A stretch of DNA of 64,000 bases from Gnetum montanum (taxonomy: Eukaryota > Streptophyta > Gnetopsida > Gnetales > Gnetaceae): contig MNCI01006837.1 in assembly GCA_015680685.1 (NCBI GenBank), positions 22,974 through 86,973 on the forward strand, given 5' to 3'. Positions 36,143 to 47,492 of this stretch are shown piece after piece. Both the position numbers and the translations under genes were made by a program. Every line of letters starts with the position of its first letter. Within the stretch, counting starts at the first letter, position 1. The notes below the pieces were generated by a model. The model ran no database searches and had not been told where the DNA came from. It was given only the letters and a program-made list of their open reading frames with translations.

Positions 36143-38253
36143 CTGTAATCACAATAAAATCATGGATTAGCAATCATTGTGTAACCTTAAAATTATTAGG
36201 ATACCTTATCTCTTAAAGATAGTTACACTTGACTAAGTTGTGATTAGGGCTATTTTAATTAATCCAATTATCATTTATTTATGTATTTTTGTTAATAAAT
36301 AATCCCAAAGGTTGTTGGAAGGGTTAATTTATGAAAAATTTTATGTTTATATGTTGTTAAGGTTAGTAAACCTTTGGGGGAGTTAAGAAAATTTCCAAAA
36401 AAATTGATTGATTTTTCATCAGAAATCGTAAGGTTTACAGCCCCCACAATAAAGATCTTACCTCCAGTAAGTGCAGGACTAAAAAATGAAATTATTTGGA
36501 CAAACATTTGGGAAGTTATGAGCTCTAGAAGATTTTGGGCTCTAAAAAATTTCAAAAACTTCCCTTATGTTATGAGCAAAATGACAAAAAATCACAAAGT
36601 GTTCAGTGGTATATATAGGGTTTTTGCAATGTGTCGACGAGGCCTAGTTAACTAGGGCTTGTCAACTAGGGTGGATGTGTCCATGGGGCCTCAACGACAC
36701 AATCATTTATCACCATAGTCAAACTTGAAAATATGAAGAGTTTTTGAGTGAAATTGGTGTCAAATGAAAGCTCTAAAGACCAAGAATAATATGAAAACAT
36801 GAGAAGAGGGTGTTAGAGTTCATAAATTTGGAGGAATGGAGAATATTTGATTTAGTGAATGAATGAAATGAAAGATTAAGGAGTACTGAGCAGTTTACAC
36901 AATGGAAAATGCAAAAAATAGGATTGTAACGATGTTAAAGGTAAGGAACCTTAACTAATCAAGCCAAGAGCTATGCAAGTGGGTCCTCCCCATAGTAGGC
37001 TCATGCCCTTTTTGCCTTTGCATAACCTCAACTAAGGCATCTGTGGGTCCCATAGCTAATTTAATGATCATGATAAGTTAAAGACCAACCAATCCCAACA
37101 CATCAGTCCAAGACATAGAGCATAACATAGAACCCAATAGTGAGGTGAATTATGGTAGTAGGGATGGATGATAGAGAAAATGGAATGGAGTTCCAAATTG
37201 AGGTCATAAAAAGTCCCTTGTCTAATTTGTGTTTAAAATAACCCAAGAAGTTCCATCCTCAGTCTAGATCAAAACTAACCACTTTTAGTGACTTTGCATC
37301 ACCACTCTAAGATCGATCCACCTACTCAAGACACAAGAATACATCCACAAAACAACCACCATTCCACAAAGAGAGGGAAAGAGAAGTAGAAAGTGNGTTT
37401 CTTTTTTTTTCAATGGGAACCACACCATGCAAGGACTTAATTGTGTCAAATGGGTATGCTTTGAATTCCCATTGTGTTATTTTTTTATTTTTTATTTTTT
37501 GTTTTTTTGTTTTTCTATTGAATGGAAACCACATCATGCAACGATGTTATTTTGACTTCCTTCAGTGGGTGGTTTGGAATAGTAAGAAGTCCATAAAAAA
37601 CACTCAAGCACTTAAGTAAGAAGAATAGGACAAAGATTATTGAGTCCCCTTGAAATCACACCCTTTACAAACCTTTTAATCCTTCCTAATTCTGGAACTA
37701 CCAAGGCCACTAATTGATTAAAAGTTTCTTTAATGAAAAGGGACCTCAAATTTCAAGAACAAGGAAAACCATAGAGTTCATTGGATGCATGGATGACATG
37801 GAAACACTACCTATTACATGAAAAATAAACCATGTCAAAGTCATCAAACATCAAAATTCAAAAGTAGAAACTAGACATCGACAATCACACATTAAGCACA
37901 AACCATCATTAGTAAACAACAATAGCGACATTGTGTCCTATGACAATAAAGCACTCTTTATTAAAAAAAATAAGAAAGTCTCACACTCAGATAAAACAAA
38001 ACAAACCAAAATATATAAGAAAGTGTAAAATAATCAAGAAATTTCAAAGGTACTAAAGATGATGTAAAATTAGTAAAATTCAAAAATAAAAAATCTGTAA
38101 AATCAAAAACATGAAAAATAAAAAGGTACAAAAACTGAGAGGCCATGGTAATGGTTAGCATAGATGGCTATCTCCCTCATGACTAAGTTGGAGGGAGGAG
38201 ATCCAAAAAATAGAATGTGGTTGTCCATTAGTTGATGTGGTATTTACACTGGC
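36143..38253 (-). other. Element C spacer between integrase and third frame
   Basis: There is no coding frame. On the minus strand it starts with a T-rich tract carrying TTTTACA words (about 37960-38140). The conserved block (37261-37299), whose minus strand includes GTCACTAAAAGTGG and GATCTAGACT, follows about 0.7 kb later. It contains one undetermined base at 37396. The position suits a promoter or splice acceptor for the third frame, which is inference. Confidence 0.55.
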
Positions 38254-39480
38254 CTATTTTGTTTTCAGGAAAGGCTTCACTTGTTGGATGTTGACCAACT
38301 GCTTTTTATTTGAGCTGTAAAGTTTGTAGATCAACATGGGCCCAGAGGGAAAGGTTTGATCAATTATATAAGGTCCCTCCCACAATGTTTGGAATTTTTT
38401 ATTTTGGGATACATGTGTGGGGTTCCAGTAAAGAACCTTATCTCCTAGTTGAAGTTTTACTTTCCTGATTCTAAGTTCATGATGTTGCTTGCTGAATGTC
38501 TTGTTTACCTCATTCAAGGATAGGGCCACTAATCAATTTTCATCTAACATGTTCAGGTTGATAAGTCTATCTTTCTATGCTAGATTTAGGTTAGGGTTTA
38601 GTTCATAAGCTATTGAGAGTGTATATAGCTCAGATTGGATTGGAAGCATTGAAAGTTTCTTACACACTAACTCGTAGGGAGAATAGCCAATAGAAAGTTT
38701 CCAAGTTGAACGATAAGCCCACAGAGCATTGTTAATTTTTGTACTCTAGTCCTTCCTATATTTGCTATTGATTCATGTTAGTATTTTTGTAATCTCCTAG
38801 TTGGTTACCTCTACTTGACCATTGGCTTCAGGGTGGTAAGGTGTTTTAGTTTATGTTCTACCCCCAAGCATTACATTAAGTTTCTAAATGTGGGACCTAT
38901 GAAATGAGTTCCATTGTCAAAAATTAGTGAACATGGCACCCCAAACCTATTCACAATATGTTGTTGTATAAACTTGGCAATAGTGGATGATGTACAATCA
39001 GTAATAGCTACTACTTCTACCCTTTTTGTGTAGTAGTCAACTGCTACTATAATATATGCCTTTTTACTGGACATGGGTGTGATGGGATCCATGAAGTCAA
39101 TGCCCCATATTTTGAAAGGTTTTAGTGGTTGAATCCACTATTGAGGACCTTCCATGCAAGCGGTCATTCCCCTATCACATTGACAACATTCATAAGACTT
39201 AACAAACTAGCGAGCATCCCTAAAGATTATGGGTCAATCTATCTTGCCATCAAGATTTTTATGGTCATGCATCTCCTTACATAGTGGCCTCTACAAGGCC
39301 CTTCATGAGCATCCAGGAGAATGCATAGTTGGTCCTCATTAGGGACACATCAATGGATCAAGCCATCAACACACACCTTGTAAAGGTATCTATTGATTTC
39401 CAAGAAATATTTGACCCAATGAAGAAATTGTTGCTTTTTCCTAAAATCTGAGGCTTGTGGCATCTCTTGAGTGAAAAGGT
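38254..39480 (-). pseudogene. Element C integrase
   Basis: The three acidic residues of the core can all be read: IWGIDFMDP, IFDNGTHFIGP (in the 73-codon open piece 38871-39092) and PYHPEANGQVEVTN. The C-terminal block, open at 38254-38529, reads LQLGDKVLYWNPTHV and FQTLWEGPYIIDQTFP, then QLVNIQQVKPF. The zinc-binding N-terminal region near 39.2-39.4 kb is partly readable. A few stops and frameshifts remain, so the gene is dead, but it is the best-preserved integrase in the window. Confidence 0.85.
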
Positions 39481-39599
39481 ATGTGAGGATGCCATTATAC
39501 CATGTTTCTTTTCAGGTGTTTGTTCATTTATCGTTCCTGTAAAAAGGATTTCATCTGGAAACTAATTAGAGAGCAGGCTCTCCTCCTCTTTATTATCCC

Positions 39600-40000
39600 A
39601 TCTTAAGCAAGAGAGGTGGTCAACGATCACATTCTTAGTTTCTTTTCAATCTACCATAGTGAGATCAAATTCCTGCAAGATCACAAGCCACCGTATGACA
39701 CGAGGGATCACCATCAACTTGTTCATGAGGAAGAAGATTGCACTACGGTCTGTATGCACAAATACTCTATAACCTAGCACATAATTTCTAAACTTTTCTA
39801 GTGTGTACACCACTACCATTAATTCTTTCTCCATGGTGGTGTAATTTAACTATGCCCCCACAATGCTTCTACTCACACAGTGGACATAGTATGGATGTTT
39901 CTTATTATCCATCTATGTGAGAACTACTCCCAAAGCATAGTTAGATATGTCTATCATGATATGAAATGGTTTGAACCAATCTGGTGCTCGTAGGATTTGT
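39600..40000 (-). pseudogene. Element C RNase H
   Basis: The open piece 39646-39834 reads EKELMVVVYTLEKFRNYVLGYRVFVHTDRSAIFFLMNKL, with the catalytic Glu (KEL) and the Asp of HTD both present. Upstream, a decayed DISNYALG-like block at about 39950 supplies the first acidic site. RNase H would degrade the RNA strand during reverse transcription. Confidence 0.75.
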
Positions 40001-40149
40001 GTTTCTATGAGTTTCTCCTTTAATTTTTGGAATGCATGTTCACAATTCTTAGTCTAGATGAAAGATGCATCTTTCTTTGTAAGCTTTACCAATGGCTTTG
40101 AAATCTTAGAGAAATTCTCAATAAATCTCTGGTAGTAACCAATGTGTCT

Positions 40150-40790
40150 AAGGAATGACCAGACATCTTTAATGGTCTCTAATTAACATGTTATTCCTTG
40201 GATGATCCTTATCTTTTCTAGGTCTACCTCAATCCCTTCTTGTGAAATTTAGTGCCCTAGCACAATGCCATCTTAGACCATGAGATGGCTCTTTCACCAA
40301 TTGAGTCATAGATTTGTCTTTGCACATCTCTTTAATACTTACTTAAGTTAGTCCAAGGCTTACTCAAAGGTAGCTCCATAGGTAGAGAAGTCATCCATGA
40401 AGACTTCAACACCACTACTAATTTGCTGTTGAAAGATACTAAGGACCAAGTATTGAAAGGTTCCAATCTTACAATATGCAAAAGTCCCCTAAGGACTTGT
40501 GAATGTTGTCTTGGCCTAGTCTTCAAGTGCAATTTGGATTTGGTTATAGCCATGATAACTATCTAAAAAGCTATAAAAATAATGTCTGGATATTGTGTCT
40601 AACACTTGATCTACAAATGGCAAAGGAAAGTGATCTTTAAGTGTTTCCATATTTAACAACCTAAAGTCAATGCAAACCTACCATTTGCCACCCTTCTTTG
40701 GTACAATTACGAGTGGTCTATCTCACTCACTATCCATAATTGGATAGATGAACCCCACCTTAAGGAGTTTCTCTATCTCCTCCTTGATGA
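40150..40790 (-). pseudogene. Element C reverse transcriptase
   Basis: On the minus strand the motifs are an IMDSEW block, KKGGKW, CIDFRLLNM, PLPFVDQVLDTI and YNQIQIALED, and the catalytic FMDDFSTYG at about 40388-40415 is intact. Between the AYCKI and TFQYLVLSIFQQ segments, nine residues corresponding to the family block PFGLCNALA are missing with the phase kept. That block contributes to nucleotide and template contacts in Ty3-type RTs, so this copy could not have been an active polymerase after the loss. Stops and a frameshift are also present. Confidence 0.75.
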
Positions 40791-41379
40791 TTTGCTTCGA
40801 TTTGGGGTTTTGTCATCTTTGTGGTTGCCTTCTCAGCTTCATGGCTAGGTCAGTGTAAATGTGATGCTAGCATATCCTTGGATCGATTTTTGTTAGCTCT
40901 AGATATAACCAAAGGTTGTTGATCATTTATTCACCACATTCAATAACTTTTATTTTTTTTAGGAGCAAGTTTGGCATTAATTATGATCAATTTACCATTC
41001 TTTAAAAATGCATACTCCATACCGATTAGTAAATTTTTTAGTTCTAAGGGCTCCTGCTTAAAGTCATCAAGGATATCCAACTCTCCTTAACAAGTATCAT
41101 CATCTTCATCAAAGATTTGGGAATGAACTAGTTCAATTTTGTTCATGCCTTCAACATATGCACAAGTTTGGCTCTCAATTGGCTCCATGCATATTGGGTG
41201 CCCTCCTACTTTATGGCTACTATGTATAGGCACATTTGAATATTGATTTCTTGCACAAAATGATTGCATGCCTTAATATATATGCTTTTGATGGACTAAA
41301 TCCTTTGCATGTAATTACACCTGTTATCACTATATGTCATGGAATACACTTCTTCTCAATTTTACCTAGCTCATTTTCC

Positions 41380-41700
41380 TTAGATATTTCGAGAGATATG
41401 TCCCTTGTACCCATTCACATGTCAACCGTGCTTAACCAAGCCCTTCCCATAATGATGGGGAAGTCACTTTTGTAGTTTTCCACCTTGATTACCAGAAAAT
41501 CAACAGGATAGGACCATCCACAAACTGTGGTCACAACATCCTCTACTAGTCCTAGAGGGATAGTAATCGACTGATCTGCTAATTTTAGATGAATGTTGCT
41601 CTTTTTAAGAGGTGGTAGGTTCCAAGCCTTATACATATAATGGGAAACCAGGTTAACTCTGGAACTACAGTAAAAAAAAGAGCTTTGCATGGATCTTGTC
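41380..41700 (-). pseudogene. Element C protease
   Basis: The open piece 41415-41690 reads SSRVNLVSHYMYKAWNLPPLKKSNIHLKLADQSITIPLGLVEDVVTTVCGWSY...FPIIMGRAWLST. It aligns with A and B, but the catalytic D-S/T-G is replaced by C-S-S. The FPIIMGRAW flap-side block is intact. Confidence 0.75.
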
Positions 41701-41899
41701 CAACGATCTGTAGATAAATGAGTGGACCTCCTAGATTAGATCTTTTTGTACGAAGATTACCAACCTTAATCTAGTTAGAAATAGCATGAGTTAGCATTAC
41801 AGTGCAGATCCTAGGTTGCACTTGGTTTGAAAGGCACTCGAAGGTATTTGATTTAGAGGATGAGGTGCTAGAGATGTAGGGAAATCAGTTGGAGTAGGT

Positions 41900-43439
41900 T
41901 GTGAGGGTTGAAAAGGATTGCTAGGCTAGAAGAAGGATCTTTTTCTTTATTGATTATCTGAACTACTTGGTTGAAGAATCGATTATGAGTGTACAACCCT
42001 TAGAGCATTTCGTTGTTGCAGCTATGGAGGAATCTCACCCTGCATAGACAGAGCAAAAGGTAATTGGGTTGAAGGTGGAGGTATAGGTGTAGAGGGATGT
42101 GGAGGATGATAAGAATATGGATATGGATTTTTCCCTTGAGTAGATGGTGAATGTGTTTGGTGGTACTCTGGAGGGTAGTGGTGGTGCTAGAATGATGTAT
42201 GACTTGCAAAGCTTCTAGGGGAGATGGGCTACTGAACATATTACCCATATGGAACTAGTTGCACATGAACTATCTTGATCTGATGGGGTTCATGTGCTCC
42301 TTGTTTCTAGCCTTGGATTTGCCTTATCAAATTAGACACTTTGAAGTACATTTGGTATTTTCCATTGAATAGTTCTAACATGGTACTCCATCTATGGATA
42401 GATTCTAGCTCTAAGGACCAATACTAGCTTTCAACTTCCTTAATGAGTGTCCTTGAATAAAGTTTGAGTTTTTGCCACTCGTTCTCTATGTTCTGTAAGG
42501 CACAAGCATCTTGAAAAGCTTGTAAATGTGTCTGTGGATTAGAATTATATCCCCCTTTAAATCTTGAGATCTTGTTGATGTCTAGGCACTTGATCCAACT
42601 ATCCTTCATATGCCTAGTTGGTATTTTCATTGCCTCCATAATGTTGAGCATACTTTGAGTTTCCAGTAGCAGTTCATCATCATCATTGCATCAATGATGG
42701 TTTCAGCCACCCCTTCAGTTTTGGTGGCCTTCACAGTCATTGTTATTTTGTCAATCACCTTCATCATAGTTGTTTCAATGCTGGCTTCCATGAGAACCAT
42801 CAAATGAAGAATAATGTTTGGAATTAGATGAAGAGGATGAAGAGAAAGGTGGACTGCCACTATCACTATGGTGTTTGCCACCACTCTTATGCTTATTACA
42901 ATCGCCATTGATGTTTACCTAAGTCCCTACCTTGGCTATCACTCTTTTCTTGAATCCAATTTATGAATAGTGGATTGTAGGGTTAGGTTCACACCCTTGT
43001 CATCAGTAGTAAGGTGTGGAGAATCTTCATGTTGAGAACCTTCCAAGGGAGGATCCTCACTGTCCTCTTAATCTAGTAGGAATAAGGGGTTAGTATAACA
43101 TTTCCCCTTTGTAGCTTCATGAATTTTCTCATAATGTTGATCTCGTTTACATTGTGTTTTAGTGGGATAGTAGTTTTGAGTGTCATATCCATCCACAATG
43201 TATTCTTTATGAAGATCTACTATGCCCAACTTCCTAAGGGTTTTGGATAGCATCTCGGGCACAGATCGATCAAGGGGCAAGACAAAATTACCCTCCATAG
43301 CACGCAATCACATCTATTCATCCTAATGTAGGATGAAGGTGAAGTTTGGCATAAACACATCTAGATGAGTGTATACCACCTTGCATTTTTTTGGGACCAA
43401 TGGTTTGGTATCTTCATGCTTATGATAAGAAAAAGACAT
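41900..43439 (-). pseudogene. gag: Element C gag
   Basis: ATG at 43439 (MSFSYHKHED) is chosen because element D begins with the same MSFSY and lies at the same place after its primer site. FTFILH and MEGNFVLPLDRSVPEML follow, then the TQCKRDQHYEKIHEATKGK block (43068-43307) and ISRFKGGYNSNPQTHLQAFQDACALQNIENEWQKLKL (42424-42651). After a QGAHEP block the reading jumps to the Pro/His/Tyr-rich tail, so about 0.5-0.6 kb present in A and B, including the zinc knuckle, is deleted. Several stops and frameshifts are present. Confidence 0.75.
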
Positions 43440-43574
43440 TTTGCAAAACAAGATAAAATTATCAATGTTCTTTTATAATTCTATGTATAGTGGGAATGAT
43501 ATTGACCTTTAAGTTCATACAATAATATTAATGATATTCACTTAAACCTAAATAGTGCATGTTCCACAAACAAA

Positions 43575-43594
43575 GCCCCTGGCAATGTTAACAA
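43575..43594 (-). promoter_or_regulatory. Primer-binding site of element C
   Basis: Directly after the LTR the minus strand reads TTGTTAACATTGCCAGGGGC. It aligns without gaps to the 20-base site of A (TTGGTGCCATTGCTGGGGAC), so it is a drifted tRNA-Asp-type site. Confidence 0.6.
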
Positions 43595-44522
43595 TGATGA
43601 GTGGCGAGGTACCCCTACGCCCAACCATACAATTCACAAGTGTTCACGCATGATCCAATCAATTTCTATAGACTTTATCATTTCTAGTGCACTAGCCCTT
43701 TAGGAAGTGAATCTAGCCTTATGGTCAATCATTATCTTCCCAATTACACTAGAGATGTTTTTTGGTATGGTTAACTATAACTAAGGCATTCGATTTTTAT
43801 CATTTTTATGTTTTATAGTTGGGTGCTTGAAAGGTAGATGAAAATGAATTTGATTAACTAATCTAAATTAACTAATTAACTAATCCTAATAAAAGTATCC
43901 ATTCCCACTTTTTGTACATGTCCTGAACCCACGTATCTACTACTAGGCAACCAAGCACTATGCTACTAGGCATGCTAAGTAATAACACTGCTAGGATTAT
44001 CAAGCAAATATGTGTTACACTCAAAGAAATCATACTTATGTATGTAATCTATTTGGCTTAATTGCTTCATTAATGTAGTAACTAGAAAATAATTAATAAC
44101 TAATTGAAAACATTTAATAAATAACTAAAAATATTAAATGCATAAATGAAATAGCTAATCTATCTAGATTACTACAAGGTTTATTATAAAGCTCATCTTG
44201 ATTGCCACACACACTAGCATGCTTAGGTACAACAATGCTCGAGTAAAGATTCATACACTCAATGACAACTACTGAAGGCACTCAGGAAAAAGAATTCTAA
44301 CTTTCAAATGGAGAAAATGCAAGAGCTTTGCTGCAACTACAATCTACTTATGCCATAAATGCAGCTACAAGCATATATTTATAGCCAACACATGACACTA
44401 TGTTGATGGGGCCATGTTGATGCATGATATGATGTGTCAACTAGGCCTCGTTGAAAAGGCCTAGATGACAAGGCCACATTGAAAAGGTATCATCGATGCA
44501 ACTGACAGAACATGACTCATCA
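43595..44522 (-). repeat. Element C 5' LTR
   Basis: On the minus strand it starts TGATGAGTCATG at 44522 and ends CACTCATCA at 43595, with the TATAAATA box at 44376-44383. The first 240 bases compared by eye with the 3' LTR differ at very roughly 15 percent, mostly transitions. Confidence 0.92.
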
Positions 44523-44527
44523 CTAAC
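44523..44527. repeat. Target site duplication of element C, high copy
   Basis: CTAAC is identical to 32113-32117. Confidence 0.92.
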
Positions 44528-45735
44528 CAAGGTTACATCAAGGGATTCATGGTTACCTTATTTCCACCCTTGAATTTGTTTCTCAAATTGAACATGCTAG
44601 ATTATGTTCAATGCTTGTCATTAAACAACTCCTGCATAAGATATGTTTAATGCTTATCATTGAATAAATTCAGCATCATACTCCATCTATAGATAAATCT
44701 AGTTCCAAGAACCAGCACCAATCTTCAACTTCCTTTATAAGTGTCCTAAGAAATAATTTGATCTTATACTAATCATTCTCTCTATTTTATAAGGCATAGG
44801 CATCATGGAAGACTTGTAGGTGATGTTGTAGATTAGCATTGTAGCATTCCTCAAATTTAGGAATGTTGTTTATATCAAATCATTTCATTTGGCTATTCCT
44901 TTGATGCTTTTTGGGGATGTAAACTAGCTTAAGAATGTCAATCATGTTTTTGGTAGTAAGCAGTGATTCATCATAGTGATCACATTCATCATACCCTAAT
45001 AAACCTTCTCTCTTGATGATTCCCCTCTTCCTCTTATTGTTGTCTATATTCCCTCCTTCCACCTCTACAATGGACTCTTCTATCATCTCCACCTTGTCCA
45101 TGATCATTTCCCCTTTGGTTTTGATCATGTTTTCTCTTGTTAATAATAGATGATAAAGAGAATGAAAAATATGAAGAGTTATGAGAGTTATGATCACTTG
45201 CTCTCCTTCTTTAGTTCCTTGGTTGTTATCTTGTTTGATAACTAGGAGATCTTGACCTTGAGGTCCCTTGGTTCTAGGTCTATTTCTCTTCTTACCTTAG
45301 TTGCTTGCCAAGGTTGAACATAACCATTGATAAGTTGTGTTATCCTCACTGAAGGGAGGAGGACTTTGGCATTGAGATCACCTTGATGGATATTTGATGT
45401 TCTTATTTTTTAATTATGATGTTAATATGATCATAACCATTTTTCCCTTAGAGGCTTCATGATAGGCCTCCATGAGTTTGCCTTTATGGAGCTAGGCTTT
45501 TATTCGTTGATACTCTTTATAAGATGATCTATCACTTGGTACTCTAAGGCCATTGGTTTAAGCCCCTCCTTCATTAGTATTGCCATGAACATGGAAGGCA
45601 TGGCATAGTTAGGTTGCAACATAATGTAGCCCTCCATGTCTTTCCACTATAGCTATTCATCCTAGTGAAGGATGAAGGTTGTAGCAATTGAAAATTTTGG
45701 TTGCTAGAAGACCAAAAATTCCAATGCAACAACTT
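44528..45735 (-). pseudogene. gag: Element D gag, central part
   Basis: The minus-strand reading begins near 45.69 kb with TTFILH and KDMEGYIMLQPN, parallel to the FTFILHQDE and MEGNIVLPP blocks of A. It continues with a charged Lys/Glu/Met-rich region (44880-45197) and ends in GNHESLDVTLV at the element C insertion, where A has QGNHEPLDTTI. The frame resumes as RYYSLLH at 32112. Stops and shifts are frequent. Confidence 0.7.
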
Positions 45736-46440
45736 TAACCTTGAATCCCTATGGCCTCCAAAAAATGGAATCTAAGATGCCTTGGATAGTTCGATAGATC
45801 ATCTAGAAAATTGGAAAATGTAAAATGGGGGTAGAAAAATAAAAATTCAATGTAGATATGAGAAACTAAATGCACTGAAATGGAATAAATAAATCTATCT
45901 TGCACAATATGTGCCTCTAACACTTGGGGGTTCACTTTGGTGGGGGTCCAAATTTCATTGAAACTGGTGGCTCCACAATTCAAATTTTCTACAACTTCCA
46001 ATGTTATCAAACTATGCCACTCTCAACACCAAATCTACAACATTGGTATATGCAAAGGGAGGTAAGATGTGTGAGGGATTCACAATCTCAAAGAAGGGTA
46101 ATAATGGCTATGGAGGTTCCACACTAGGGGGATTCAAGAATTTGCATGTATCTAAATTTTCAAGAACTCTTGAATGCTAAATTATGCTTGAAAATGCAAA
46201 GTGTGGAAATGCAAAAATTATGGAGCCCTTTCATGAATTAGGAGGTTGGTTCTTATATGGCTTTTGGGAAATAATTTAGCTACAAATTGGCTACAACCTT
46301 AGCTGCAAATTGCTCATAAATTGGCTGCAAATTTCTACTATGCTTAGGTGAGGTGGGTGTCCAAATCAGGGGGGAATACCATATATGGTAAGTTTCATAC
46401 CCCCATGGTCATTCTGTTTGTGAAAAATAGTAATGGGAAA

Positions 46441-46620
46441 TGGCATCCACACTAGGGGAATGACATCCACAATGGAGAGATGACATCTAATCTGGGTTAA
46501 TGGCATCCATGATGGGGGGATGGCATCCATGCTAGGGGGATGGCATCTATGCTGGGGACATGGCATCCACACTGGGAGGATGGCATCCATGTTGGAGGGA
46601 TGGCATCCACAATGGGGATA
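46441..46620. repeat. 20-bp minisatellite, nine units
   Basis: Nine head-to-tail units of exactly 20 bases, with consensus close to TGGCATCCAYRMTGGGGGGA. Unit length never changes and the differences are single bases. It is G-rich on the plus strand. The open stretches over it on both strands are by-products of the repeat. Confidence 0.95.
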
Positions 46621-46824
46621 GGTGAATTATACCACCATTCATCCATAGGGGGGTTAGGTGAGTTATACCTTCATGTAGGTGTTTCTAGTGTAGAAAGGTT
46701 TATAACCCCCATAAAACCCATCAAAATGCCAATTTTGACATCCCAAAAGGCATTTTTAACAACCCCCCCACACCCCCCACCAAGCCCAGATATAGACATT
46801 ATGTGACTTTTAACACTTGGGGAG

Positions 46825-46960
46825 TGTTGATGCGTAAATTTTGGACATGCCGCCAACACCTGTGAAAACTCGTTTTAGGAGACTATCGCCTGGGGTGCCT
46901 CCCATATGGGTACAGAAACCCGGGAATAGTCTCAGCTGGAGAGGGCAATGTAACGAAACA
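46825..46960 (+). repeat. 136-bp GC-rich TG...CA block
   Basis: It starts TGTTGATGCGTAAATTTTGG and ends TAACGAAACA, with LTR-like TG and CA ends and more CpG than its surroundings. It lies between two exact copies of a 44-bp segment (46781-46824 and 46979-47022) and ends at an N. An inverted decayed relative lies at 11693-11775. It may be a short LTR or LTR fragment, or a contig edge joined here. Confidence 0.5.
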
Positions 46961-46961
46961 N
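46961..46961. other. Undetermined base at a probable assembly join
   Basis: A single N with an exact 44-bp repeat on either side (46781-46824 and 46979-47022). This pattern suggests overlapping contig ends joined without merging. Confidence 0.7.
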
Positions 46962-47209
46962 ACCACACCCCGCCCCCCCAAGCCCAGATATAGACATTAT
47001 GTGACTTTTAACACTTGGGGAGATGAGGCTTTAACCACTTGTGAGGCATTTTTTAGCCTCAAAAGCATAAAATATGTGAAATTACATCTCTTGGATTGCA
47101 ATCTTCACATTTACAATGAATTTATAGACTTCGATTTCATTGGGTGAAGGCTACATGATCAAAATGGGTACAATATGCAATTTTCATGGTGTTTCAAAGG
47201 TGAAGTCCA

Positions 47210-47342
47210 AATATTTTGAATCTAGATGGGTATAGATAACCTTTAGTTGTTAAGGCATATCATCTACATTTCTCTTGGTTCTATCATGTTGTTTGGTAGT
47301 ATCCTCATCAAGTTGGAAATCAGCTAGGTAAGAAAAAGACAT
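47210..47342 (-). pseudogene. gag: Element D gag, N-terminal start
   Basis: ATG at 47342 gives MSFSYLADFQLDED, then VIYTHLDSKYLDFTF, matching MSFSY...VVYTHLDVF...NFTF in element C. The reading then leaves the family pattern, and the rest of gag lies at 45735 and below. Confidence 0.6.
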
Positions 47343-47472
47343 ATTCAATTTATCTTTGTAGTGTAACTTGAATAAAATATTATTATTTTTTCTAATGATG
47401 GTGCATTGTATTTCTATAATAATCTTGTATGATTAACTATCTAAAATACTTAGCACACAACAATTAGTAAGA

Positions 47473-47492
47473 GTCCCCAACAATAATGCCAA
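47473..47492 (-). promoter_or_regulatory. Primer-binding site of element D
   Basis: The minus strand reads TTGGCATTATTGTTGGGGAC next to the LTR end. It differs from the site of A only by transitions over 20 bases. Confidence 0.65.

Larger units (their letters stand above)
32118..44522 (-). mobile_element. Element C: complete 12.4-kb Ty3/gypsy retrotransposon with third frame
   Basis: On the minus strand, a 928-bp 5' LTR, primer site, gag, protease, RT, RNase H, integrase, a 2.1-kb spacer, a third frame of 952 codons, a purine tract and a 930-bp 3' LTR are flanked by a perfect CTAAC duplication. It is nested in the gag of element D in the same orientation. All frames contain stops. Two internal losses stand out: the gag zinc knuckle region and the FGLCNA block of RT. 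The integrase catalytic triad, in contrast, is intact. Confidence 0.93.
45736..47210. mobile_element. Foreign block inside element D gag
   Basis: The gag start of D (to about 47210) and its continuation (from about 45735) are separated by roughly 1.5 kb that has no counterpart in A, B or C. It contains the 20-bp minisatellite, a 136-bp TG...CA block, a duplicated 44-bp segment beside an N, and minus-strand open stretches without motifs. The ends are fuzzy and I found no terminal repeats or target duplication, so the element type is unknown. Confidence 0.45.

Noticed and set aside
46366-46590. Trp/Met/Pro-rich repeat protein on the minus strand
   Set aside because: It is only the translation of the 20-bp minisatellite, in which three units equal twenty codons.
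46441-46620. CRISPR-like array
   Set aside because: The units are directly adjacent with no spacers, and the sequence is eukaryotic.
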